In this document: in pieces, positions 21,887 to 33,400 of the stretch
How positions within the stretch are numbered: position 1 is the stretch's first letter
Layout: each line of letters starts with the position of its first letter
DNA from: Anaspis maculata
Lineage: Eukaryota > Arthropoda > Insecta > Coleoptera > Scraptiidae
Assembly: GCA_949128115.1 (NCBI GenBank)
Contig: OX421966.1
Coordinates: 62,493,416-62,557,415 of the forward strand
Direction: 5' to 3'
Length of the DNA: 64,000 bases
The notes under the pieces: generated by a model
Database searches by the model: none
What the model saw: the letters and a program-made list of their open reading frames with translations, nothing else
Told to the model about the DNA's origin: nothing
Made by a program: the position numbers and the translations under genes

Positions 21887-22812
21887 CGACGATAGCGACC
21901 ATATACGCATGCGCTGAGGTAGCGAAGAGGATGATGCGTTGATCTCTCAACCATGGAAATCAATGTGGTGTGGTGTCTTATTGTGCCATAAATCGCTAAA
22001 TTGTGATTTATGATCTTGGAATAATCGAGACATTTTCCATCAATGACCTATGGTTCCTAGTTGAGTAAATTCCAGGGGAGAGAATTTTGTCCAGATGCTA
22101 TTGTGCCGTGTTTCGTTTACTAAGTAGGTATGTGTTAGGTGTTACTAAGTACTTAAGTAGTAAAAGTCAAAATAAAGATGGTCTAAAAGTAACTAGGTAC
22201 TGTCATCCATTTCTCTTTCGAGACCTCGTTCGAGACACCTGTGCAAACTACATAATATACCTATTCAAGGAAGTTTTGAAGAGAAGTTCCTGAAAACGTG
22301 ACATGAAAATAAATCGCCTGAAATTCTGTCTGGCTTTCCCCCAGGCTTTCCAGTTTACCGCTTATCCTAAAAATTTAAATAATTTGGTGTATTATACTTA
22401 CCAATCTTTATCTCCCTGACGATGACGGGACAGACCCCATGGAAAACTGGTAAACACTAAACAAGGCTACTAAACACAATAAACACACCACAACATTCAC
22501 CACAGCCCACACGACGACGAAACGAATGAAAGTACAACGGGGAAGAAGTCCGCACAACTGGCACATGGCACATGAAAACTTCCAAAGTTCCAACTTCCAA
22601 CCTCGAGAACTCCAGAACTCCACTGTCTACATGAGCTGTGAGCATAGACAGTTGTGAGTGACAGCTGACACTCGTGGTGTATTGTTGATTGCCTATTAGA
22701 AATTTCAGAGTGCTTGGGCGCCCTCTGACGACTGAATTGGCGAAGCTAAAGTAAAATTGAATTTGATTTTTTAAAGAGCGACGATTGGGTTGGGTCCATA
22801 TTACTCCATATA

Positions 22813-22990
22813 AAGGTGAGTTCAGTCAGCTTATTTAGCCGCAAGTTTTAATTTTAGTCGCAAGCGCAGCGACGCCTATTGGGTCTTCTGAACCAGCCTC
22901 CTCAGAACAGCCAATAAGCGATGCAAACTACGCTTACGCTTACGACTAAAATTAAAACTTGCGGCTAAATAAGCTGACTGAACGCACCTT
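22813..22990. mobile_element. Palindromic AAGGTG MITE, intact copy
   Basis: This 178-bp near-palindrome has ends AAGGTGAGTTCAGTCAGCTT and the complement of AAGGTGCGTTCAGTCAGC. The half-stems include CGCAAGTTTTAATTTTAGTC. The same family is split at 11780-17159. No unambiguous target duplication was seen. Confidence 0.8.
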
Positions 22991-23491
22991 GAAATAGAAA
23001 CATCCACCGTGAAGTTAGTTGCTGAACCATAATGCAGCACACCCAGTGATGTAAAATACCCGGGGTTTTATATTTAACCTATTAGAGACCCGATTTTGGG
23101 TAAATACCCGGTATTTACCCAAAATCGGGTCTCTAATAGGGGATTTTGGGTAAATACCGGGTATTTACCCAAAATCGGGTCTCTATAATAGGGTATCTAT
23201 TTCCAGTTATTGTTATTAACAATTGGAGAAACAACAACAAACAAATATTGATTTTTGCTCACAGCAGCACAACAATAATAAGTGCTTCGAGGGTTACGTT
23301 TATAAAGCCTTGGAACTTGGAAAAAGAAATCATTTAACTTTCAACCGTCAACACTGTCAACCAAGCTGTCAACAGTGTCAACTTTTCTGTCAAACTGGGT
23401 AGGGTGGGTAAATATCGCTCGGGAAAATACCGGGTGAATACCCGATTTATATTCACCTACCTACCCGGTAAATACCCGACTCACATCACTG

Positions 23492-24754
23492 CCCTGCTGA
23501 AAATGCTCATCGATTCTCATTGGAATCCCTATGAGAATCCATCAGTTTCTATCAGCCCCATGAGCATCAATCAGGCGCACGCATAATAAATGGGAAGTCT
23601 AACAGTTTCTATGAGAATCTATCGTACCTACATTTCCTGCTGAAAATCCTCATGGATCCTCATTGGGATTCCTATGAGAATCCATCAGTCATTGGCAGAA
23701 ATCAACAGCAAATGCTCATTCAATCCTGATAAATGCTGATACAAATCCATTATTTGACTTATTGACATGTGAATCCTGTAAATCTATGCGGCTTTGGCAG
23801 ATATAATCTCATCAATTTTAGGCGAACCCGCGCGCTCGCCTGATCTAGTCGTCATGAATCGTAGGAAATTCTTGCGCGACTAGCGCGATCGATCTAGTGC
23901 GTTATCTTTTCGTGACAGTGAAAATACAAAATGCTGACAGGACGCTGAAAAAAAGTTTGATTCCTTTCCGCATCGGTTTGTTTGTTTACGTTTGTTGTGT
24001 TAATACCTATAAGATGTAAAGACTTTTACTTTACCGACGCTCCACCAACATGGAAGGAAAAGTATTGTAATCATGCAGAAAAGGTTTGAGATTTCGATGG
24101 ATATATTCCATTTTGAGGTTCCCCAAGACGATTAGGACTATTTCTATCAAGTAAAGTGCCTATAACTATAGTAAAATACATAACTAATTATGATCTTCAA
24201 TTCCAGGTTCTAGGAGATCATTGGAACACTGAACTAAAACAATAGTATCACCCTGTGTGCCTGTGCGACATTGATGTAATTTCACGAACATTCACGAATT
24301 TATTTATTTGTAAGTGATAAAATCTAATGAAAAATCCAGTTCAAAATCCATATTGGTTTTGTATAACAATAATTTGTTGTATTCAGTGCGGCATCCATCT
24401 GGATTGTATGAGTTTTCATGAGAATCCATGAGGATTCATATGGAAATGTATGAGAATCCATGAGCATTTAAGTGGATTCATATGGAAATCAATGAGAATC
24501 CATGAGCATTTATGTGGATTCATATGGAAATCAATGAGAATCCATGAGCATTTATGTGGATTCATATGGAAATCAATGAGAATCCATGAGCATTTATGTG
24601 GATTCATATGGAAATCTATGAGATTCAATGAGGAAAAAACGCAGCGGGATTCCTATGAGAATCATTGCGGCAATGCCGGTTCCAATACTCATATAGATCC
24701 TCATGAAAGCCAGATAGATTTCCCTATGAGAATCCATGAGGATTTTCAGCAGGG
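23492..24754. mobile_element. Nested CCCTGCTGAAAAT element
   Basis: Termini CCCTGCTGAAAATGCTCAT and its complement are flanked by the dinucleotide TG on both sides (23490-23491 and 24755-24756). The element sits in the last bases of the hAT MITE. It carries many degenerate ATGAGAATCCATGAG motifs, including a regular 42-bp array at its right side. No transposase is present. Confidence 0.78.
24432..24641. repeat. 42-bp tandem repeat, five units
   Basis: Units start at 24432, 24474, 24516, 24558 and 24600 with GGATTCATATGGAAATC. Units 2-4 are almost identical and the first and last are degenerate. Because 42 is a multiple of three, both strands show apparent repetitive proteins (14-residue period), but these are an artefact of the repeat and have no start context or homology. 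Confidence 0.92.
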
Positions 24755-25138
24755 TGAGCACACCACAAAAGCAACCTAGTTTCAGTTTCATTTCACTCTA
24801 GCTTCGCCAATTCAGTCGTCAGAGGGCGCCCAAGGACTTCGAACTTTTGAAATATCTAATAGGCAACCAATAATACACTACAACTGTCAGCTGTCACAAC
24901 CCAAGGATGTCTCATTGTCTCACAACTCACAACACAACTCATGTAGAGATTGGAGAACTGGAATCTGTGCTGGATGCTGGAAGCTGGAATACTGGGGAGT
25001 GGAGTTTTGGAAGTTTCCATGTGTCATGTGCCAGTTGTGCGGACTTTCTTCCTATTGCGCTTTCATTCGTTTCGTCGTGCTGTGGACTGCGGTGAACTGG
25101 TGAACGTTGTGGCAGAGAACGTTGTGGTGTGTTTATTG

Positions 25139-25286
25139 GGGAGTTTGCGTCCACACGTACGTACGACGTAACGTAACTTTCAACGTGAAAATTGGCGAGT
25201 TTGTTGTCTGAAATTCCTTAGTTACAGGGAAGTTTTCACGTTCTACGTTGCGTTACGTCGTACGTTCAATGAAATCGCAAACTCCC
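25139..25286. mobile_element. Short TIR element (GGGAGTTTGCG)
   Basis: Ends GGGAGTTTGCG and its complement are flanked by TATTG (25134-25138 and 25287-25291). The mirror arm at 22480 lacks this insertion, which confirms the boundaries. Inside are inverted ACGTACGACGTAACG motifs. Confidence 0.8.
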
Positions 25287-25409
25287 TATTGTGTTCATTA
25301 GCCTTGTTTACTGTTAACCAGTTTTCCATGTGGTCTGTCCCGTCTAAGGTCCCGTCCGAGAGATCAACATTGGTAAGTAATACATCAAATTATTTAAATT
25401 TTTAGGTTG

Positions 25410-25960
25410 AAATGATCACAGCTATCTTCTTGAACCCCTGAATGGGTAGACAACCCATTATACTTCAACTTATTTGAACTAAATTACGTTTCCCGCTCTT
25501 GGAACCGCTTGGCCGATGATCATCTAGTATCAGGCAGTATCAGGACGACATCCCGTTATGCCTCTCTTCTTGTTGTTCGAGGATAGAGCTCTCGAGATTG
25601 TTGAGACAGGTCTGACGTCTGACTACGAGTTTGAGCACAATAAGACACAGTCGAGGACACAGTATAAATTTTTAACATAACAGCAACTATCGAGGCAACT
25701 ATTGACCTCGATCTCTCTTCGACTGGGGTCCGGTGTCATAAAGGGCAACACGATTTCGATAATTCAAAAAGTGAGAATAGATTGAAAACAGTGTCCTAGG
25801 AGGTTTTCTGAAAGAAAATTTTCGGATCATCCACAAACTTTTGAAAAAAAAATTAAATAAAATTTACGAAAATACGTTTAGTGTATTATTGACGCCAGAT
25901 AGTTATGCAACTCCACAAACGCAGTGGAATTGGAAATAAACTAAAGATAACAGTCACTAA
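25410..25960. other. No gene; dispersed repeat
   Basis: AATGGGTAGACAACCCATTA...CTTCAACTTATTTGAACTAAATTACGTTTCC at 25440-25500 recurs with changes at 55180-55260, so this is a dispersed repeat. No gene is recognised. Confidence 0.45.
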
Positions 25961-25964
25961 CGGG

Positions 25965-26790
25965 ACCGGGAGCAAAACAGGGGTGTTGGGCGGGGAGAAT
26001 CTAAAATTAATGCGCAGTACAACAAAGAAGAAGGCAGAAATTCGTTGGAAATGGGCGAAAGAGCATAGAAACACATTTTATTTCGCATGGAGAAGGCAAT
26101 GAACGCCAGGAAAGAAGGAGCAAAACAGACATGGTACGGGACCGGGGAGCAAAAGAGGGGTGTTGGGTGGGGAGAAGCTATAAACAACTCGACGCACAAC
26201 AAAGAAGCAAAGAAAGAATCGGTCAAACTCGTGAGAAAAGCATAAAAAGTGACCAGCGGGACCGGGGAGTAAAACAGGGGTGTTGGGCGGGAAGAATGTA
26301 AAAGTAATGCGCAGTACAACAAAGAAGAATGCAGAAATTCGCTCGAATTGGTGGAAAGAGAAGAAGGCAGAAATTTGCTTGAAATGGTGGAAGGAGCATA
26401 GGAACACATTTTATTTCGCATGGAGAAGGGAATGAACGCCAGGAAAGATGGAGCAAATATGACAAGATACGGGACCGGGGAGCAAAAGATGGGTATTGGG
26501 TGGGGAGGAACTAAAAACAACTCGACGCACAACAAAGAAGGAAAGAAAGAATCACCCAAAGTCCTGAAAAAAGCATAAAAAGCGACTAGCAGGACCGGGG
26601 AGCAAAACAGGGGTGTTGGGCGGGAAAAATATTAAATTAATGCGCAGTACAACAAAGAAGAAGGCAGAAATTCGCTGGAAATGGTGAAAAGAGCATAGAA
26701 ACACATTTTATTTCGCATGGAGAAGGCAATGAACGCCAGGAAAGAAGGAGCAAAACAGACATGATACGGGACCGCGGAGCAAGGAAACAC
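25965..26790. repeat. ~300-bp higher-order tandem array
   Basis: Two alternating subunits share the start ACGGGACCGGGGAGCAAAA. The long subunit (about 170 bp, starting near 25969, 26258 and 26589) continues CAGGGGTGTTGGGCGGG and ATGCGCAGTACAACAAAGAA. The short one (starting near 26137, 26470 and 26766) continues GAGGGGTGTTGGGTGGGGAG and CTCGACGCACAACAAAGAA. Long open frames on the minus strand (up to 200 codons) simply follow the repeats. Confidence 0.85.
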
Positions 26791-27903
26791 CGAGGAACAA
26801 AAAGAATGGCCCCGAACAACTTTCTCCTTCGTTCAACGCTGTCAAAGGTTGACAGATGGAAGAGAGACGTCAGAGGAACGTCAACTAACTGTCGAAAAAA
26901 GAACAGCAACATGGGTGGTAGAAGTGGGCGTTTTAGTTCCTCAGAGAGAATTAGTTCCCTAGTTCTCGTTCCTCACTTGGAACTACATAGTTCATTGGAA
27001 CTAGTTCGCTCACGAACTACCCACCTCTATGCGGTGGTTGTCATGGCAGCAACGAAGAAATGGACGCAAAAAGGGAGCACTTTCAAGTGACGCGAAGGAC
27101 TATTTAATGTGAGTAAATCGCATTCATCCGTACCTAAATCGTCTCGAAATTGCATAAGGAAGAGAATGGTGGTATTATTCTTACTGTATAATGTGCGGTT
27201 GCCGTTGCCTTTTATTGCACTAGCACCTTCGACTGCACAAGTCAAAAGGTTTAAATAATGGCTCGCTCCTATACTTAGTCCTACCTTCACATCGCAGGCT
27301 AAATATCTAAAATGTCTAAGTTATTCCCGAAAAGAGAAGTTTCTCCTAATTATTTCAGACGTCCCAACACCCCAGCCCTGCCGACGAACACCTGGTTCAA
27401 CATCTTGACCGACATTTAATTCTGACTGATTACCGTGGTTCAAAGCTCTTTTTATGGTTCAATCAGATCCAACATTTATGTTAGTGTCAGAGGTTATGTT
27501 AGAGTTAGGCCCGGCTTCTAGACACTAAAAAGGGAGAAGTGACTTCGACGAGGACTTCGACCACGAATGCAATCTAAGATTTGTGGGCCGGTGTGTGCGG
27601 TGGCCCCCTTTTTGTGGAGCCTCTTTTAGAATAGAATAGAATAGAATAGAAAAGAATGGATTTATTGCCCATTAGGCAATGCCCAATTACAGGAAAACTT
27701 TATACAACAAAAAAAAATGGAATAGAATGAGAAATTATATAAAACAAGAAATTAAACACAATCATGCTAATACACAAAAAGAAAAGATCAAAAGAATATC
27801 AATATAATGAGCAAGTTGACTTCGTGGAGTCAGTCATTGCCCAGGACGGAAGACATAATGGACTTAATGGTGCTGAAAATAATATCACAAACTTTTCACA
27901 GGC
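26791..27903. other. No gene; microsatellite and possible LINE tail
   Basis: Inverted AGTTCCTCAGAGAG / GAACTAGTTCG patches occur at 26930-27020. At 27628-27655 a TAGAA microsatellite adjoins TTTATTGCCCATTAGGCAAT, which on the minus strand reads like the 3' UTR and short-repeat tail of a non-LTR retrotransposon. That is only a suggestion. No gene is recognised. Confidence 0.4.
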
Positions 27904-27905
27904 TA

Positions 27906-28095
27906 AGGCTCAGTTTATGATGAGCGATACCCGGCGGAGCGGAGCTGAGCTGAGCGATTTTTTTTTGTCTGGACCAATCCTGTCCATTCATGATGTCACG
28001 TCCCCGCATCGTAATTGGCCTAGGCAAAAAAATCGCTCCGCTCCGCTCAGCTCAGCTCAAATCGCGGCAAAAAATCGCTCATCATAAACTCACCT
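27906..28095. mobile_element. Palindromic MITE with TA duplication
   Basis: Ends AGGCTCAGTTTATGATGAGC and the complement of ...GCTCATCATAAACTCACCT are flanked by TA. Inner arms GGAGCGGAGCTGAGCTGAGC and its complement surround a ~75-bp unique centre. Total length is 190 bp. Confidence 0.8.
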
Positions 28096-28099
28096 TAAC

Positions 28100-28929
28100 G
28101 CTCTTTTTGGGCTATGGTTCTCTTATCCCCGTTTGGAAGGGATTGGCCTTTGTGGAGGCTTTAAACCTGTTTTCGCCGTGAATTGCCCCCCAACACTCAG
28201 AAAGATTCCTGTGATCGAGAGTGCCTATAACCGGAAATATTAAACCAAATTTCACCTTTCCAAAAACTTTCGAACCGATGGTGTACGCGAAACAGTTACT
28301 CAAGTCAAGGTGCAAATTTAATGTGGAGAACGTTTTGCGCACGCCCCGTATACGCGCTAGTTCGTTGTTGTTTAGCAGTTTGTAAGAGAAGACCGCAGTC
28401 AGGAGAAACAAACGCAGATAATTGACTATACAGGGTGTTCGCCGAAAAGCCGATGCGGAGAGGCGTCGAAATAATCTTTGCCCTAACGCTAAATAATCGC
28501 CGTCTACACTATAGAATATTGCTTGTTCTCTTTAACACACGGTGCAGCAGTGAGTATCCAGGGGCGCACTACATGTTTTTCTAGTGATATAGTGGACTGG
28601 ACGGCGAATTATATAAAATCAGAACTTTCATCAATATTATTTTTACGCACTCTGAGAACTTACCGCTTTCTCTTTGAAGTTCCCCTGTATGGAACTTATG
28701 GAATTCAAGTAATGTCCGAAAATGTTTTCCTATTGTATCTGTTTCTTGAAAAGATACAGAGTGCTGGAGTCAGGTTTCTTAAGAATCTATTTTTCTTTTA
28801 TCATGAATTCGAAACCATTCGACCGATATCAGGTAAGTATTACATTCAATTGTTCGGAGATGATCTAAGACGACGATCGGTAAGAATAATACATAATTGA
28901 TTATTTACCAAGCAAGGATTCTTACAATA
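28100..28929. other. No gene recognised
   Basis: A lone TACAGGGTGTTCGCCG mariner-type end is at 28430. A 125-codon plus-strand open frame (28523-28900) resembles no protein I know and is probably chance. The right end borders the 3' UTR of the 5'-nucleotidase gene. Confidence 0.45.
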
Positions 28930-28935
28930 TTTATT
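28930..28935 (-). terminator. Candidate poly(A) signal of 5'-nucleotidase A
   Basis: The minus strand reads AATAAA, about 90 bp after the stop codon of the last exon. Other AT-rich variants lie closer, so the exact cleavage site is uncertain. Confidence 0.5.
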
Positions 28936-29022
28936 AGTTATAGATAAAATTAAATAAAATCATCCTAATAAAATCACAATAATGGTATCTAAGTATTCAT
29001 CTAAAAGCGAGTTTAAAAGCTG

Positions 29023-30417
29023 TTAGGTCACGCTTATCATTACAAATCTTAGTAGAACGCTCCATAACAGTACAAGCGACAATTTTGGTGTGGAAGTAGA
29101 ACTTGCAATAATACTTTGTGCGATCACAATCCTCCCTTGCTCTTCAGGATAAACGGGACTCTGTCTGTTGAGATACAGCTCAACCGTATCGACATCTATC
29201 AAATCCTGAATTTTCTTATCGAACCCGCTCTCCTTCAGAACGTAATGGCCGTCCCCACCGTCGGTCAAGAAACTCGTCGTTGTAACGTTGTAAATGGCAT
29301 TGGCATCTATTTGTTCGTAAATCGGCACCCGACACCGACCGCACCGCACCTTCACCGACACTACCCGCGAACCTGTCGGTTTTTCAATGTCGTACACCAC
29401 TTTCAACCCGGAAACTTGCAAGAACTCGCCTTTGGAAGTCTCGCCGTTGCTCCTGGCACCAATCTCCAGAGTCCTGATCAAGTCCAAGCCTTTCAGTTTC
29501 AGCGTTATCACTTGTGACCCGAAAGGCAAGGCGCCTAGCAAATCGCCACGAGTGATTAGCTTGTTTGCGGATGGTTCAATGGTGGTTCGTATCCCTCCGC
29601 CGTTCATCAAGCCGATTGGGGCGTCGTTCCAACCGGAACCGACGCTGAGCGTAGCCGTGTAGAAGACGAGAGCGTCCGCGACCAAGTTGCCAAAGTTGCA
29701 TTCGACTTTTCGGCATTTGTTGCTGGTCGACTCGAGGGTCACTTGCGATTTGCCCACGACTTTCGTATCCAGCGCGTCGATTTCGGAACGGTACGTGTCT
29801 AACAAGTCCAGTACGTCTTGGTCTTGAGGGATGTCGGTGTCTAGCAGCTCGGGTTGTCCGTTGAAGTCGATCAGGTCGCCGTTCGAGTCGAAACTGGCGT
29901 TGAGTCTGCCAAGGTATTTGGTGTAAGCGTACGCCTGGACCACCGGGACTTGTTTGTCGCTTGGTTGAGTGACGACTGTGGGGTAAACGTCTTCCGGTTG
30001 CTCCAGATCTGGCGGTTGACCGTTCCATTGGAACGTGTTGGTGTGACCGCCGACGACAACGTCTGCCAAAGGTACTTCTTCAGCGATTCTCTTATCGACA
30101 TTGAAGCCCGAATGGCCAACGATTATGATGATTTTGACGCCGGCTTTGTCGAGGGCTTCGGTTTCTTCGCGCACGGATGCGACGACGTCGTCGAAGATGA
30201 CGTTGCCGCTCGAAGAAATGATCTTGGTTTCGTTGGTCAGGTGACCGACGATTCCGATTTTGTGGCCGGAAATGTCGAGAACGGTGGATTTCTTGACGTT
30301 GTTGAGCGACGGTTCGAGGGTGAGGTTGAGGTTGGCGGCGAGGATTGGAAAAGTGGCAGCGTTGACGAACGGCGCCAGACCGCCGATGCCGTTGTCGAAT
30401 TCGTGGTTGCCCAAGCT
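29023..30417 (-). CDS. 5'-nucleotidase A exon 4 (main domains)
   Basis: It encodes 464 residues from SLGNHEFDNG to the stop. It contains the rest of the N-terminal catalytic domain (GNHE, VGHSG, GGHTNT, VVQAYAYTKYLG) and all of the C-terminal substrate domain (GNLVADAL, NGGGIR, ALPFGSQ, GEFLQVSG, CRVPIYE, TDGGDGHYVL). The acceptor is TTGCAG. It is closely similar to the exon at 58524-59906, but has three extra residues (NKL) before TRGDLLGA and keeps the family Pro in ALPFG. Confidence 0.95.
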   Translation of the reverse strand, partial: SLGNHEFDNGIGGLAPFVNAATFPILAANLNLTLEPSLNNVKKSTVLDISGHKIGIVGHLTNETKIISSSGNVIFDDVVASVREETEALDKAGVKIIIIVGHSGFNVDKRIAEEVPLADVVVGGHTNTFQWNGQPPDLEQPEDVYPTVVTQPSDKQVPVVQAYAYTKYLGRLNASFDSNGDLIDFNGQPELLDTDIPQDQDVLDLLDTYRSEIDALDTKVVGKSQVTLESTSNKCRKVECNFGNLVADALVFYTATLSVGSGWNDAPIGLMNGGGIRTTIEPSANKLITRGDLLGALPFGSQVITLKLKGLDLIRTLEIGARSNGETSKGEFLQVSGLKVVYDIEKPTGSRVVSVKVRCGRCRVPIYEQIDANAIYNVTTTSFLTDGGDGHYVLKESGFDKKIQDLIDVDTVELYLNRQSPVYPEEQGRIVIAQSIIASSTSTPKLSLVLLWSVLLRFVMISVT

Positions 30418-33400
30418 CTGCAATCAGTTCAATTTTCTTGTAGAAACAAATTTGGAACTAGCAACGCATATTTTTCTTATTGTGAAACAAGTACCAAAGT
30501 TCTTGACATGCGTAGTCTAAAAATTGTATTTCTTATTGTTAAGCAATCAGCAATAACATAATGAAATATAGGGTGAAGGATACAGTGACTGGCCCCCAAA
30601 TAGTGGACAGGGAGCTGGTGCCTCAAAACTTACGTCATGAGGTACATGATTTTTAACCCTGTAGGTCTAATGTGCGTTGATAAGGTAGTTAAAAATTTCT
30701 TTGTCTTACATGTCAGACCGGGAGCTTTAGGTTGGTATGAGCCTGTCAATTTTCGAAAAAATGGCCAAAAATTCACGTCATAAGGTACATGGATGAAACC
30801 AACTGGATTTTATTTGGGAACATCCCCTTGATCGAAAATCTGGTCGTAAGACAAATTTTTGGGGGCTTCCGGTCCATAAGACAAGTTTGAAACCTTCAAA
30901 AAACGACCAAAATTTATCAATTTTTTCACAGGCGTTTTGTTGACTAACCCATCAAGTGCAAAATATATATTTGTAATCAGGATGAAAAACGGAATCGATT
31001 TCCATGTTAAAATACAGGTTGTACGATTTGAGAAAATTTTTTCGATGTTGCACCCTGTAAGCGATGTACCATTAAAAATTTTTGTGGACAGATTCGAAAC
31101 CTGCGTAAAAAATCATGTGAGAATCGTTTTTCATTCCTGGAATTATATCAAAGGAGAAGTCTCCAGCAGGAGGTGAATTTTGGCCCTTTTTGAAAATTTC
31201 AAACTTGTCTTATGGACCGAGAGCCCCCAAAAATTTTGTCTTATGACCCGATTTTTGATTAAGGGGATGCTCCCACACAAATGCCCGTTAGTTTCATTCA
31301 TGTACCTTATGACAGAAATTTTTGACATTTTTCGAAAATTGACAAGCCTATACCAGCCTAAAGCCCCCGGTCTGACATGTAAGACAAAGAAATTTTCAAC
31401 AACCTCATCAACGCACAGACAGACGGCATCAGACCTACAGGGTTGAGATCATGTACCTTATGACGTAAGCTTTGAGGCACCAGCTCCCTGCCCATAGTTA
31501 TTGGCCCTATACATGTTGTTACGAGTTGCGAGGCTCTCGTTGATTGCAGTGCATTCGAGAGCATACGCGGTCCTACTAGACCGTTTGAACAAACTGACAT
31601 GGGGTACATGGGAGTAAAACACATCTACCCAATTGGCGGAGGTGCCGCTTCCAGTATACACGCGAATGTGATGGAAGTTTGAGAGCCGCCGCGAATCTAG
31701 TAGCTCCGACTCCGACTGTTACCTTCGGGAACATTTCACCGGTTCTCTGGTCAATTCCACTTTGACCGCGGCATGTAGATCACGACGGCTCTCGAAACGT
31801 CCATCACCTTCGCGTGCATTTCCGGCTAGTTCTGGAGCCGGCATCTCCGCTAATTGGGCAGATGTATTCTACTCGCATGTTGGGTTCTCCAGGTTATTAC
31901 GAACGGTCCAAAACCTACGCGTATGCTCTCGAATGCACAAGAAATGCACGAGAGCTTCGCAACTCATAACACTATGTTCGAATGGTCTAGAAGGAACGCG
32001 TATACTCTCGAATGCAACGGAATCACACGAGAGCCTTGCAACTCGTAACAAAGTGCATTTTGAAAAAGTTAGCGACCTTGCGATGCGAGCGACTCGGAAT
32101 GTTTTTCTTTAATATTGCGTCTTTCACGTCTCTCCAGTGATATTCTAAGAAAGTTGAAAACAATATGAAGTGACATTTGGACAGACCAGTGTAGTTTTAT
32201 TTATTTACCTCCTTGACAATTTAAAAACGGAACCAGGCTGATTGTTAGAGGCTGCGTGAAAAAGTGACCGCCCGTTACCTATTTTAGATAACAATACTGG
32301 GTGTTTGTAAACTTTAGATAGAAAACTGAACCGCAACAACGTTGTTTTTTTTTAGGTTTTTCATGTTTGAAAATGTTGGGGGGGGGGGGTTAAAGGCTGC
32401 TTCTTCGAGCCCTTCATTTTTCGTATTTGAAACGATTTTAGTGAAGTTTTGTAACAAAACAAGAAGCAATTTTTTTGAATCGTTGGATGTGTTTCAAATT
32501 TTTTTATTAAAACACAGGGTAAGTTATAAACCCTGAAAATCCAACTTTATTCAAAAATGCATGCAGGACAATGACCAGCCTTTGCCCCAAAATATTTGAA
32601 GAAATAAGAAACCAAAATTTTGTTCATCATTTTTCTGGCACTTCTAAAGCATTTAACTGCGGTTCAATTTTTTTACACCTCAAGTTTGCGAACACTTGTA
32701 TATAGAAATTATTGAGAATAATATCAATTCATTGTCTCCCAATGATTAATTTATTCGATGAAACAATTACCTTTCATGCTATAGACAGTACAATATTGAA
32801 TTAAAAATTCTAATAATTGTATAATTATGAAACTGTCTACCTTAGGTGCACTTTTTCTGCATCCTCGATTATTCGACACGGTTCCAAGATTCTCAAAGGT
32901 CGTGCAATGATACCCCAATTAAAATCGCCTTCGCCTTGTAATTTGAATGGAAACTATTCACTAGATATCTTAACCTAGCTAGCGACTAATAGTAAAATTT
33001 TGTGACAATAATTAATCTCTCCAAAAATGCAATACTTATTTTAGATGATTTTTTTCCCGTTGCGTTGCAAGAGCACGGGGCTGTAGCCTATTGCATAGCA
33101 AAAGCTTAACTATAATATCCCTACTATAATCAGATCAGATTCGTTATTCCATTGTAATGGCTCATACTTGATGTCAATACAGACGAATCTGTATTATTTC
33201 CTGCAGACTTCTCTGGTGGTGATGTATTTTTGGAATAATATCAAGCATAATTTCTCATCTGATGCCATACACAGGTGTCGCATAACTTTTTGCATTTTTT
33301 AGACCCACGCTGCATTAGGTACGATTATACAGGTGTCCTAGAAGAAACTGAGCAATGCTCAACTATAATTCCTTCTCGTCAAATTATCGGAAAAACCGAA

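Larger units (their letters stand above)
23044..24756. mobile_element. hAT MITE (CAGTGATG ends), split by a nested element
   Basis: The left end CAGTGATGTAAAATACCCGG and right end ...ACATCACTG flank repeated TTTACCCAAAATCGGGTCTC and GGTAAATACCC palindromes. The 8-bp duplication AGCACACC lies at 23036-23043 and at 24757-24764, the second copy being displaced by the element nested two bases from the right end. Unsplit length is about 450 bp. Confidence 0.82.
22366..25407. repeat. 3-kb inverted duplication with exon-like outer ends
   Basis: The left arm (22366 to about 22760) and right arm (about 24795 to 25407) are inverted copies from CCTAAAAATTTAAATAATTT to its complement. Each arm, read outwards, contains a GGGCGCCCTCTGACGACTGA block, a stretch with an open frame (VLEVSMCHVPVVRT-like) and ends at a matching splice-donor-like ATTGGTAAGTA (minus strand at 22402, plus strand at 25372). 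The region between holds a MITE, a hAT element and a further nested element. The right arm also has a 148-bp insertion at 25139. Confidence 0.7.

Noticed and set aside
24450..24779. Open frame with a 14-residue repeat (MRIHEHLCGFIWKS)
   Set aside because: It follows exactly from the 42-bp DNA repeat, exists on both strands, and belongs to a non-autonomous transposon.
25957..26559. 200-codon minus-strand open frame rich in Phe/Ser/Pro
   Set aside because: It tracks the higher-order tandem array with repeats in register by chance. It has no start context or homology.
28523..28900. 125-codon plus-strand frame next to the nucleotidase 3' end
   Set aside because: No recognisable family, AT-rich codon use, no supporting splice or poly(A) signals.
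29854..30561. Long plus-strand open frames opposite nucleotidase exons
   Set aside because: They are antisense shadows of the well-supported minus-strand exon 4.
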